A stretch of 64,000 nt of DNA. Source: Hymenobacter sublimis (GTDB taxonomy: Bacteria > Bacteroidota > Bacteroidia > Cytophagales > Hymenobacteraceae). A program made the translations under genes and the position numbers. The notes under the pieces were generated by a model, which was given only the letters and a program-made list of their open reading frames with translations, made no database searches and was not told the origin of the DNA. Below, piece by piece: positions 49,825 to 57,787 of the stretch. The stretch lies in the NCBI RefSeq assembly GCF_023101345.1, contig NZ_CP095848.1:3622001-3686000 (forward strand). Direction: 5' to 3'. Within the stretch, counting starts at the first letter, position 1. Every line of letters starts with the position of its first letter.

Positions 49825-49908
49825 AGGGCGGGGGTTGAGCCTGCAAAGAAAGGGGTTTCTGCGTTGCAACTTCTAGTGATGGGCCAGGCTTTTAGCCGGA
49901 TGCGGCCC

Positions 49909-50568
49909 CTACCCCCGCAGGATCAGCAGACGGTTATACTCCACTTCCAGGTCTTTCACCTCGAAACCCTGCTGGGTTAGGTACGCGGGAGCCGGCTGTC
50001 CGGCAATCAAAAGCGGAGCCTGCACTAGGGTGTTGAGCAGCACGGCGCCGCCGGGTTGCAGCACCCGCCGCAACTGCTGCCAGAAACCAGCCTCGCTGAG
50101 TTGGTGGGGCAAGGTTAGATCAATGAATAGATCAATGATGACCAAGCCGTAAGCGGCCGCGGGGGCAGTAGGCAGCCACGCAAACGCATCGGCGCAGACA
50201 ATGTGCAGCTGGGCGTCAGGGCGAATGTCAAATTCGGTGGCAGCTAGTTCCACAATGGCTGGGTCCAGCTCTAGGGCCGTGATGGGGCCGGTGTGTTTCC
50301 GTTCCCGCCGCAACGTATCGATGACGGAGCCGCCGCCCATGCCCAGCACCAGCACTGGCACCGTGGGGTTGGGAGCCATGATAAACAGCCCGTAGCGCAG
50401 AATTTGCTGGAGCGGGCCGTAGCTGTAATTAGCGTATTGGGCGTTCAGCACCTTGCGGCCACGGTGCAACTCTACCGTCAGCGGCCCGCTGTACCGCGAG
50501 TTTATTCGGCGGGAAAGAGGTAGGGCGTAGCTTACCCAGTAGCGTAACGTAGTTAGGAGCTTGTTCAT
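49909..50568 (-). CDS. Spermidine synthase-like (Rossmann methyltransferase fold) protein, 219 aa
   Basis: The nucleotide-type loop L-V-L-G-M-G-G-G-S-V-I-D-T-L-R-R, then A-L-E-L-D-P-A-I-V-E-L-A (acidic residue after strand 2) and V-I-I-D-L-F-I-D match spermidine synthase-like proteins. The N-terminal tetramerisation part is short, so this is a speE-like member rather than a clear spermidine synthase. ATG at 50568 (M-N-K-L-L-T-T-L) is preferred over codons up to 50607. Substrate is not determined. Confidence 0.8.
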   Translation of the reverse strand: MNKLLTTLRYWVSYALPLSRRINSRYSGPLTVELHRGRKVLNAQYANYSYGPLQQILRYGLFIMAPNPTVPVLVLGMGGGSVIDTLRRERKHTGPITALELDPAIVELAATEFDIRPDAQLHIVCADAFAWLPTAPAAAYGLVIIDLFIDLTLPHQLSEAGFWQQLRRVLQPGGAVLLNTLVQAPLLIAGQPAPAYLTQQGFEVKDLEVEYNRLLILRG

Positions 50569-50652
50569 CTGGGCAAACATACGGCCCTTGGGTAAGCCTG
50601 GCAGCACGCTTTCTAGGAAGCAACGCTTAGCAGCCCGCCGGCAGGGGCAGCC

Positions 50653-51576
50653 TCAGCGGGTTACGGGTTGTACTTGGTAGCCCTGCTGGCGCAGCAGGGC
50701 CAAGAGTCCTTTGGGGCCGCCTAGGTGGGCCGCTCCCACGGCAAAGAATGTGGGCTGGCCGGCAGCCTGCTGGGCAATGGTAGCTAGCCAGCGCTGGTTC
50801 CGGTTGTCGAGCAGCATTTCAGCGTAGCCAGGGAAGGAAAAGGCGCTGGCGCTGGTTACGGCCCGCAGCTCCTCAATTTTCTGGGCCTTGTAAAGCGTAA
50901 CCAACTGCTGAAACTCCTGCTGGGCCTCCGCTTCGCGAGTAACCAGATCGGCCAGGAGCTGGCTTTGTACGGTGTAGGGTATCTTGTCGAAAAAGCCTAG
51001 CTGCTCCTGCACCGTTTCCAGCCCTTGTATTTCCTTGTGCTGCTCCTGGGCCAGCTTCACGAAACTGGTTTCGTAACTAGCCGGGGCACAACCCAGCAGG
51101 TTGGAGTAAAGCAGAGAGCTGACAATAAAGGGCTTGAGCATGCTGACCTGGGCAATAGGAATGCCGGCCTTGTCTTTGAGGTAGCTACTAACGCGGGCGT
51201 AATCGGCGGCCGACAGCAGCTTGTGCAGGGTTTGGCCGTCGTTCATCTTCATGCCGGCTTTCATGTCCTCAAGCAGCGTAGGGCTATCCATGTCCAGCTC
51301 CAGTATGAGTTGCCGAGTGCTGGCGAAGGCCCGCTTGACCGGCTCACTTATGCGCAAGTCCTGGGGACAAATCAGATGAATGGTGCCGTAGAGGTAGGAG
51401 GGTTTGGCGAGGCCTTTGCCCGAAACTTTCCACAGCAGCGCATTGGCAGGCGTAGCGGGCGGGGCCGCAACTTTGGCAACGGAGCGGCGCGGGCTACTGG
51501 CAGGCTGGGCTTGCCCTTCACCAAGGAAAGTCAGCCACAACGTGCTGAGTAAAGCAATTTTATAGAGCCAGTGCAT
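50653..51576 (-). CDS. TraB/GumN-family protein, 307 aa
   Basis: Signal peptide (M-H-W-L-Y-K-I-A-L-L-S-T-L-W, cleavage after G-Q-A-Q). The two conserved GX2H motifs of the TraB/PrgY/GumN fold are present: Y-G-T-I-H-L near residue 65 and F-F-A-V-G-A-A-H-L-G-G near the C-terminus, together with L-I-L-E-L-D-M-D. TIKI-type members are metalloproteases, so a periplasmic peptidase is possible. ATG at 51576. A hairpin upstream (51688-51719) terminates the preceding gene. Confidence 0.9.
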   Translation of the reverse strand: MHWLYKIALLSTLWLTFLGEGQAQPASSPRRSVAKVAAPPATPANALLWKVSGKGLAKPSYLYGTIHLICPQDLRISEPVKRAFASTRQLILELDMDSPTLLEDMKAGMKMNDGQTLHKLLSAADYARVSSYLKDKAGIPIAQVSMLKPFIVSSLLYSNLLGCAPASYETSFVKLAQEQHKEIQGLETVQEQLGFFDKIPYTVQSQLLADLVTREAEAQQEFQQLVTLYKAQKIEELRAVTSASAFSFPGYAEMLLDNRNQRWLATIAQQAAGQPTFFAVGAAHLGGPKGLLALLRQQGYQVQPVTR

Positions 51577-51687
51577 AATCAGCGCGAAACAGGAAGTACA
51601 TCTGCTGTTATTCGGCTACAGCGGCGGAGCGTTGCGCTTGCACGCATCTTTTTATCGAAAGGGCCATTTCTACTGACCACCAATGCA

Positions 51688-51719
51688 AAGCCCGCGCTTC
51701 CAGAAGGAAACGCGGGCTT
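51688..51719 (-). terminator. Probable terminator after the sugar dehydrogenase gene
   Basis: AAGCCCGCG (51688-51696) pairs with CGCGGGCTT (51711-51719). It lies 22 bases downstream of the minus-strand gene ending at 51741. The U-run is weak. Confidence 0.6.
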
Positions 51720-51740
51720 GGTATCATGTTCAGGAGCAAC

Positions 51741-53078
51741 TTACTGGGCGGCCACGCGCCAGAGCGTATCGGCCGCATCGTCGGCTACTAGCAGGGCCCC
51801 ATCTGGCAGCACCGTTACGCCTACCGGGCGGCCATACACTTCCTTCTCCTCAGCATTGGCCACGAAGCCAGTCAGGAAATCTTGCATGGGGCCACTGGGT
51901 TTGCCGTTAGCAAATGGCACGAACACCACTTTATACCCCGAAAACTCCGAGCGGTTCCAGGAGCCGTGCTGCCCAATAAAGGCCCCGCTGCGGTATTGGG
52001 CCGGAAAGGCATTGCCCTTATAAAAGGCCAGTCCTAGGGAAGCTGTGTGCGGGCCCAGGGGCACTTCGGGCACTACAGTTTTCTGCACTAAATCGGGCCG
52101 TTCTCCTTTGCGGCGGGGGTCTTCGTGCTGACCGAAGTAAGCGTAGGGCCACCCGTAAAAGGCACCCGGCTTCACGCTGGTTAGGTAGTCGGGCACCAGT
52201 TCGTCACCCAGCTCGTCCCGCTCATTCACGGCCGACCATAGGGTTTGGGTGCCCGGGGCCCAATCCATGCCCACGGGGTTGCGCAGGCCCGCGGCGTACA
52301 CTTTCTCGCCGCTACCGTCGGGGTTAATTTCCAAAATGTTGGCCCGACGCTCTTCTTCCTTGATGCCATGCTCCGCCACGTTGGACGCGGAGCCCACCGA
52401 CACGTAGATTTTCTCGCCACCGGGGCCCGCCAGCAAGTTGCGCGTCCAGTGGTTGTTATAGCCCCCGGCTGGTAGGTTCATAATTTTCTGGCCCTGGCCG
52501 GTAATTCTGGTTTGGCCAGTTTGGTAGGGGTAGCGCCACACCCCGTTGGTATTCGCCACGTAGAAGTAGTTGTCGAGCACCAGCATACCGAAAGGCTGGC
52601 TCAGACCTGCCAAAAACGTTTCCCGGGTTTCGGGCTTCCCGTCCTTGTTAGCGTCGCGCAGCAGGGTAATGCGGTTGGCGCTGGTGGCCCGCAAGGATCG
52701 GGAAGGGTCCAGATCCAGGGCAGCCACCACCTTCTTTTTTGGGTCTTGCGGAATGGTGTTCGACTCCGCTACCAGCACGTCGCCGTTGGGCAGCACGTAG
52801 GTATTGCGCGGACTCTCGAAGCCATCGGCGTATTTGGTTACCACGAAGCCAGCCGGCGCGGTGGGCATTTTGCCCTGGGGCCAGCCGATAACTTTGCTAC
52901 GCTTGGTGGTAGACTTACTGGCGTAGGGCTGAGGCAGATTAACGGCCGTAGCGGCCGTAGCTACGGTGTCGGCGGGGGTAGTAGCGGCGGCTTCCGCTTT
53001 TTCTTGTTTGGAAGGTCCGCTGCAGGCGCCCAACAGCGTCAGCAAGCTCAGGGCGGAGCCGGAAAAATGTTTATTCAT
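51741..53078 (-). CDS. PQQ-dependent sugar (sorbosone-type) dehydrogenase lipoprotein, 445 aa
   Basis: Lipoprotein signal with L-L-T-L-L-G-A-C near residues 13-19 from ATG 53078, then an Ala/Thr-rich spacer. The body is a six-bladed propeller of the glucose/sorbosone dehydrogenase type: F-E-S-P-R-N-T-Y-V-L-P-N-G-D-V-L-V-A-E, N-N-H-W-T-R-N-L-L, G-L-R-N-P-V-G-M-D-W, Y-G-W-P-Y-A-Y, G-Q-H-G-S-W-N-R and D-D-A-A-D-T-L-W-R-V. It probably oxidises a sugar in the periplasm or at the outer membrane; cofactor use is inferred from the family. Confidence 0.9.
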   Translation of the reverse strand: MNKHFSGSALSLLTLLGACSGPSKQEKAEAAATTPADTVATAATAVNLPQPYASKSTTKRSKVIGWPQGKMPTAPAGFVVTKYADGFESPRNTYVLPNGDVLVAESNTIPQDPKKKVVAALDLDPSRSLRATSANRITLLRDANKDGKPETRETFLAGLSQPFGMLVLDNYFYVANTNGVWRYPYQTGQTRITGQGQKIMNLPAGGYNNHWTRNLLAGPGGEKIYVSVGSASNVAEHGIKEEERRANILEINPDGSGEKVYAAGLRNPVGMDWAPGTQTLWSAVNERDELGDELVPDYLTSVKPGAFYGWPYAYFGQHEDPRRKGERPDLVQKTVVPEVPLGPHTASLGLAFYKGNAFPAQYRSGAFIGQHGSWNRSEFSGYKVVFVPFANGKPSGPMQDFLTGFVANAEEKEVYGRPVGVTVLPDGALLVADDAADTLWRVAAQ

Positions 53079-53280
53079 GGTAATGGCTAGATCAGTAGAA
53101 AGCAAAAGCCCAGCCTCACGCAGCCGGGCTTTTCTCTTACTGAATTGCCGTGGATGAGGTTGGCTTCTGTGGCGCCGTACATCCCAAACAGCTTGCTACT
53201 GGGTAGCGTGGGGCAGCACGGCGCTGCTACTAGCTTGGTTGGCAGAAAGGTTTCGGATTGGAAAAACGGGCTGTAAAAAC

Positions 53281-53317
53281 AAAAAAGGCTGCGCCCACAT
53301 ATGGCGCAGCCTTTTTT
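53281..53317 (-). terminator. Strong rho-independent terminator after the ComA-like gene
   Basis: AAAAAAGGCTGCGCC (53281-53295) pairs perfectly with GGCGCAGCCTTTTTT (53303-53317) around a seven-base loop, 19 bases from the stop codon at 53336. It is symmetrical and may act on both strands. Confidence 0.92.
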
Positions 53318-53335
53318 AAGCGGATTCTTCAGGGC

Positions 53336-54169
53336 CTAGCCGCGGGGCATAGAGGTGCCGGGCTTGCCGGCTACCTTGGGCTCGGGCTTGAACATTTCGT
53401 CCACGTTGTCCATGTCCAGGAAGTCGGTGAAGGTGTCGCCGCGTAGGCCCAGGCGGATGGTTTCCAGGCTAATGATTTCGTTGGGGGCGATGTTGCCCAG
53501 GTTTACGTTGGCGCCGAGTAGCTTGATAAACCACACCTGCTGGGCTTTCTGCGGAGCTTCCCAGATGATTTTCTCGAAGGGAATCTGGGTCAGGATTTCC
53601 TCCACCAGACCGGAGCGTACCTCGCCAGTGCTGCGGAACAGGCCCACGTTGCCGGCCTCCCGCGCTTCCCCGATAACCTTCACGGCACCGGCTTCCAGCT
53701 CGGTTTTCATCTGCGAAATCCACTTGTAAGGCGGAATGATTTTCTCCGCATCCTTGGAGCCTACCTCCGACAGCACGTTTACATCCTGGGCCAGCGTGCG
53801 GATAAAATCCAGCTTCTTATCGTGGTTTAGGTCAATGGAGCCATCGGAAACTTCGGCGTACTCCATGCCAAAGTTTTCTAGCAGCCGGCGGTAATCATCG
53901 AACTGGTTCCGGATAATAAAGGCCTCAAACAAGGTTCCGCCGAAGTACACCGGGATGCCGGCTTCCTTGTACACTGCTAGCTTGCGCTTCAGGTTGGGGT
54001 TGACGTAGGACGTGGCCCACCCCAGCTTCACAATGTCGGTGTAGGCGGCCCCTACTTCCAGAAAGTCCTCCGCTTCGCGTACGCTAAGGCCTTTGTCCAT
54101 GACCATGGTAAAGCCCTGCTCGCGGGGTTTTTGGGTGCGCTCGGGGAGTTGGTTGAGGGTGTAATTCAT
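53336..54169 (-). CDS. comA: Phosphosulfolactate synthase (ComA) family protein, 277 aa
   Basis: A TIM-barrel protein with family landmarks T-M-V-M-D-K-G-L-S, T-D-I-V-K-L-G-W-A-T-S-Y, V-Y-F-G-G-T-L-F-E-A, V-S-D-G-S-I-D-L, V-L-S-E-V-G-S-K-D and I-I-W-E-A-P-Q-K-A-Q-Q. ComA adds sulfite to phosphoenolpyruvate. In archaea this starts coenzyme M synthesis; in Bacteroidota it could feed sulfolactate or cysteate for sulfonolipids, which is inference because no ComB/ComC gene is next to it. ATG at 54169; the longer frame adds a poor 45-residue extension. C-terminal tail G-T-S-M-P-R-G is extra. Confidence 0.9.
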   Translation of the reverse strand: MNYTLNQLPERTQKPREQGFTMVMDKGLSVREAEDFLEVGAAYTDIVKLGWATSYVNPNLKRKLAVYKEAGIPVYFGGTLFEAFIIRNQFDDYRRLLENFGMEYAEVSDGSIDLNHDKKLDFIRTLAQDVNVLSEVGSKDAEKIIPPYKWISQMKTELEAGAVKVIGEAREAGNVGLFRSTGEVRSGLVEEILTQIPFEKIIWEAPQKAQQVWFIKLLGANVNLGNIAPNEIISLETIRLGLRGDTFTDFLDMDNVDEMFKPEPKVAGKPGTSMPRG

Positions 54170-54355
54170 GTTGTAAGACCTAGAGTCAGATGAACGTGAA
54201 AGCAGCGCCAGGCTTCGAAACCATGCCAAAGCCAGGTAGCGCCGCGCCCAAAAGTACGCCCGAATTCTGTAACCGCTTAGAAAAGGCGAGGCCTCCGCAG
54301 GCACTGGCTACGTAGCCGGTACCCGCAGAGGCCCCCGTTCAACCGAAAGCAACGC

Positions 54356-55759
54356 CTATTTCCGATACTGATCAATCAGGCGGGCCAGGGCCTTCTGCGA
54401 CTCCAGCTCCGGGAAGTAATCGAACAGCAAACGGTGCTTGTCGAAGTCGAGTACTAAGGCGTTTTCCAGGCACTCGTAGGCTTCGCGGTACCGGCCGCCG
54501 GCTAGCAGGTAGGCGCACAGGCGGTAATGCAACTCAGCCTCCATGGGCTGAATTTCTACGGCATTGCGCATCAGGTCAATGGCCCCATCGAAGTTGCCCT
54601 GCTCATACAGGATGATGCTCCAGTTCAGCCACGCATCCTTGTTATCGGGGGCTACTTCCACGGCCTTCTCATAGGCCTCGATAGACGATACGATATTGCC
54701 AATCTGGTACTCGGCGGCGGCCAGGGCCAGCCAGTACTCCACGCTTTCCTCATAAAGACTCACGGCCTTGCGGAAGAAATGAATGGCCTCGAAGTACTTT
54801 TCCTGCACGTTCATCACAATGCCGATACCAAACCAGGCTTCATCCATCTCGGGGTCCAGGTCGATGGCACGCTGGTAGAACCGGCGGGCCAAGTCCCATT
54901 CGGCCAGCTTCTCGTGGCACTCGCCAATGTTGCACAGAGCCTCCGGGCTGGGCTCTCCCTCGGGGTGGCTCAGTTCAAACTCACTAATGGCGGCGCGGTA
55001 GCGCTCCTGCGTGACGTACACGCTGGCTAGAAACCCGTGCGCCTCATAGAACTTGCCGTCAATCAGGATAGCATAGTCAAAGGCACTAATGGCTTCATCG
55101 AGCTTGCCCGCCCGGTAGTAGGCCTGGCCCAGGTTGTACCAGGCCACCGCTGAGTAGGGGTCGTCATCAGTGAAGCGGCGAAAGAAATCCAGGTTTTTCT
55201 CCAGCCGCTCGCTCACTTCCAGGCAATACAGCAGCTCTTGCACTGCTACATCGTTGTCGGGGTTCAGGCGCAGACTTTGCTTGTAGTACTTGGCAGCACT
55301 CTTGAACTTCTGCCAGCTCTGGTAGGCTAGCCCCAGGTTGAAGAAGATGTCGTCGCGGTCCTGGGCGCGTTCCGCGGCCTGGTGGAAAAAGGCAATGGCC
55401 TCGGCAAACTCGCCTTTTTGGGTGGCAATGATGCCGCGGGTCACCGCCACATCGGGGTTGTCAGGGTCGAGCAGTGCTACGTCCTCAATCTGGCTGCTAG
55501 CTGCGGCATACTCGCCCTTCATGGCCAGCACCTGGGAGCGGTCAATCAGGAGTTCGGTACTGAAAGGATATTGCGCAATACCTGCTTCGCAGGCTTGCAG
55601 GGCTTTTTCGTACTGAGTAGTGGTGGTATAATGGTCGATGATGTTCTCAAAATCGGCCAAATCAAAAAACACGGGTTCGTTGAGGGCTACCATCTGCTCA
55701 AAACGGCGCACGGTAGCTTCTACTTCTTCCCGATCCTCAAAATTCTCGTTCATTCTCAT
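54356..55759 (-). CDS. Tetratricopeptide-repeat protein, 467 aa
   Basis: At least ten consecutive TPR units span the protein, for example A-L-Q-A-C-E-A-G-I-A-Q-Y-P, A-I-A-F-F-H-Q-A-A-E, A-A-K-Y-Y-K-Q-S-L-R-L-N-P-D, A-I-S-A-F-D-Y-A-I, and A-I-D-L-M-R-N-A-V-E-I-Q-P. There is no signal peptide or membrane span, so it is cytosolic and likely a scaffold. ATG at 55759 or 55753 is preferred; the frame up to 55834 runs through a poor basic stretch. It may share a promoter region with the palindrome at 55886. Function is not evident. Confidence 0.88.
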   Translation of the reverse strand: MRMNENFEDREEVEATVRRFEQMVALNEPVFFDLADFENIIDHYTTTTQYEKALQACEAGIAQYPFSTELLIDRSQVLAMKGEYAAASSQIEDVALLDPDNPDVAVTRGIIATQKGEFAEAIAFFHQAAERAQDRDDIFFNLGLAYQSWQKFKSAAKYYKQSLRLNPDNDVAVQELLYCLEVSERLEKNLDFFRRFTDDDPYSAVAWYNLGQAYYRAGKLDEAISAFDYAILIDGKFYEAHGFLASVYVTQERYRAAISEFELSHPEGEPSPEALCNIGECHEKLAEWDLARRFYQRAIDLDPEMDEAWFGIGIVMNVQEKYFEAIHFFRKAVSLYEESVEYWLALAAAEYQIGNIVSSIEAYEKAVEVAPDNKDAWLNWSIILYEQGNFDGAIDLMRNAVEIQPMEAELHYRLCAYLLAGGRYREAYECLENALVLDFDKHRLLFDYFPELESQKALARLIDQYRK

Positions 55760-55885
55760 TCTGCTACAATCGACACGCCGCCGCCAAAACGGCAGACTTC
55801 GTGGGTCAGTGGGGGCATTTTCAGCGGAAAGCACCTCCCGCCCTGAATATACAATAACCGCACCGGAGGCCGATGGGTTCTGGAG

Positions 55886-55973
55886 GAGTAACGGAGTAAA
55901 TAAGGAGCAGCATTAGCGAGCGGGTAAGGGTTGACAACCCTACTGATGCTGTTATCTATTTACTCCGCTACTC
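55886..55973. repeat. Palindromic repeat at the 3' end of the epimerase gene
   Basis: GAGTAACGGAGTAAATA (55886-55902) and TATTTACTCCGCTACTC (55957-55973) pair with one mismatch, and a central hairpin AGGGTT/AACCCT lies between them. The epimerase stop codon (55952-55954) and its last codons are inside the element. Confidence 0.8.
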
Positions 55974-56959
55974 TGCACAAGTCCGGCACAGCACCAACTA
56001 ATAGTGTCCGCCAAGGGCCGGAAGCGAAACGCCAAGGCCTGCTCAATTTTAGTGGCGCGGTATTCGGTGACCCGACGGCCGGCGCGGGCCGTGTCCTTGG
56101 TAATGAGCGGACGGGCCCCGGTAAGCAAGGACCGCACGTGCTCCAGGCGCCAAATGGTTTCGGCGGCCCAGTCGGGTACGGCTACGGTGGGTGGACGCTT
56201 GTTAAAGCAGGCCGCAGCCTGGGTCATGAACTCGCGCAGGGGTAGGGCGCCGGCATTTACGACGTAGCGCTGACCACTGTAGTTCGTGTCAAGGGTGAGG
56301 CGCAACAAGATGTCTACCACGTCCCGCACATCTACCAGGTTAATGCTGCCGGGCGTATAGAATCGGTGCTCATTGTAGGCGTAGCGAAACAAGCGGGTGC
56401 TGCTTCGGTCCCAGTCGACCGGCCCGAGGATAACCGAAGGGTTAATCATTACAGCCTGCAACCCTTCTGACACGCCACGCCACACTTCCAGCTCACCTAA
56501 GTATTTAGAGGTAGCATAAGCGTTGTGCTCAGCGCCCAAATCCCACTTGGCATTTTCATCGAGCACCAGCGGTCCGGCCGCCGTCGGCTGCTCCGGCCCC
56601 GGCACGGTGCCGCCCAACGCTGCTACCGACGAAACGAAGCCTAACCGAATACCAGGGCGCTCCAGGCACGCGTCCACGAGGTTAGCGGCTCCCTCCACGT
56701 TTATCTGCTGCAGCAAGTCCTCATCCTGGGGCGCGTAGGACACCAGCCCTGCGCAATGAAACACGTGCGTAACGCCTTCCAAAGCCGCCCGCAACCCCAG
56801 CCCATCCCGGATGTCGCCCTCTACCCATTCTACCTGCTCGGCAAACTCCAGAGCAGGCGGTTGCTGCCGGTAAAGCGCCCGTACGGATAGTCCGCGCTGC
56901 CGCAACGCCGAGATTACAAAGCTCCCTACTAAGCCGCTGCCGCCAGTGACGAAAATCAT
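55952..56959 (-). CDS. NAD-dependent epimerase/dehydratase (extended SDR), 335 aa
   Basis: The N-terminal Rossmann loop is V-T-G-G-S-G-L-V-G-S-F, followed by G-D-I-R-D, V-F-H-C-A-G-L-V-S-Y, and Y-A-T-S-K with the catalytic Tyr and Lys. N-P-S-V-I-L-G-P is the usual SDR strand after the active site. It acts on a nucleotide sugar or similar alcohol. Its position next to the Cps/Wzc genes suggests a link to surface polysaccharide, which is inference. The last residues (after about 325) come from a palindromic repeat that also supplies the stop. Confidence 0.92.
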   Translation of the reverse strand: MIFVTGGSGLVGSFVISALRQRGLSVRALYRQQPPALEFAEQVEWVEGDIRDGLGLRAALEGVTHVFHCAGLVSYAPQDEDLLQQINVEGAANLVDACLERPGIRLGFVSSVAALGGTVPGPEQPTAAGPLVLDENAKWDLGAEHNAYATSKYLGELEVWRGVSEGLQAVMINPSVILGPVDWDRSSTRLFRYAYNEHRFYTPGSINLVDVRDVVDILLRLTLDTNYSGQRYVVNAGALPLREFMTQAAACFNKRPPTVAVPDWAAETIWRLEHVRSLLTGARPLITKDTARAGRRVTEYRATKIEQALAFRFRPLADTISWCCAGLVQSSGVNR

Positions 56960-57001
56960 GAAGTGGGGGTAACTTATGAAGAAGGAAAAAAGCGGCGACG
57001 T

Positions 57002-57769
57002 TTACAGCGTAGAATTCAGCAAGGGCAGAGCCAGCAACTTGGGCAGGTACTCGCTTAGCAGCACTTTGCTCCGAATGCTGTCCACGTGCTTGAGGTTATG
57101 AGCATCGGTGCCTACCATGTCTACTAGCCCCGCGTCGATGAGCTTTTCGGCCACACGCTTGGCTCCGGCTGAGTAGTAACCGGTTAAGGAGTTCAGATTC
57201 ACTTGCATCAGCACGCCCTCCTCCCGAATTCGAACCAGCTCTTCGAACCGGCCATACAGGTAGGTATACCGCTCTGGGTGCGCCATAACGGGCCGGTAGC
57301 CGGCGGCTTTCAGCTTGAACATTATCTCCTGGAGGTTGAAGGGCTCATTGATGTAAGACGTCTCGAACAGCACGTAGCGCTGCTCGCCCCCAAAGCTCAA
57401 CAGCTCTTCGTCATCCTCCAGCTTGCGGGCCAGGCTCTCATCCATGTAGTATTCAGCCGCGCACTCCAGCTCTACCCCAGAAATGTTTGCCTGAACAGCA
57501 GCAGTACGCAACACGTCCAGTGCCCCCCGGATGCCGGCTGGCGTATTCCGGTAGAAGTCCCCCATAATGTGAGGAGTCATCACCAGCTTTCGATAGCCCA
57601 GGTCCTGCAGCTGCTGTAGCAGCACCAGCGACTGTTCCAGGGTTTCGGCTCCGTCGTCGAGGCCGGGCAGGAGGTGGGAGTGCATGTCGGCGCCCAGTAC
57701 GGCCAGCGTAACGGGTAGCGTATTGTCGTCCGGGGTAGGGCGCCCGAATAATTTCTGAAAGAAAGACAT
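57002..57769 (-). CDS. CpsB/YwqE-type PHP tyrosine-protein phosphatase, 255 aa
   Basis: PHP-fold metal ligands are visible as D-M-H-S-H-L-L-P-G-L-D-D-G-A (H30, H32), T-P-H-I-M, E-C-A-A-E-Y-Y, H-P-E-R-Y and T-D-A-H-N. This family dephosphorylates the tyrosine cluster of the Wzc kinase and thereby sets polysaccharide length or output. The gene starts 18 bases after the end of wzc, which supports that partnership. The first 25 residues are a short N-terminal extension. No defect is visible. Confidence 0.95.
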   Translation of the reverse strand: MSFFQKLFGRPTPDDNTLPVTLAVLGADMHSHLLPGLDDGAETLEQSLVLLQQLQDLGYRKLVMTPHIMGDFYRNTPAGIRGALDVLRTAAVQANISGVELECAAEYYMDESLARKLEDDEELLSFGGEQRYVLFETSYINEPFNLQEIMFKLKAAGYRPVMAHPERYTYLYGRFEELVRIREEGVLMQVNLNSLTGYYSAGAKRVAEKLIDAGLVDMVGTDAHNLKHVDSIRSKVLLSEYLPKLLALPLLNSTL

Positions 57770-57787
57770 AGCTGACGTTGGGCCGGG

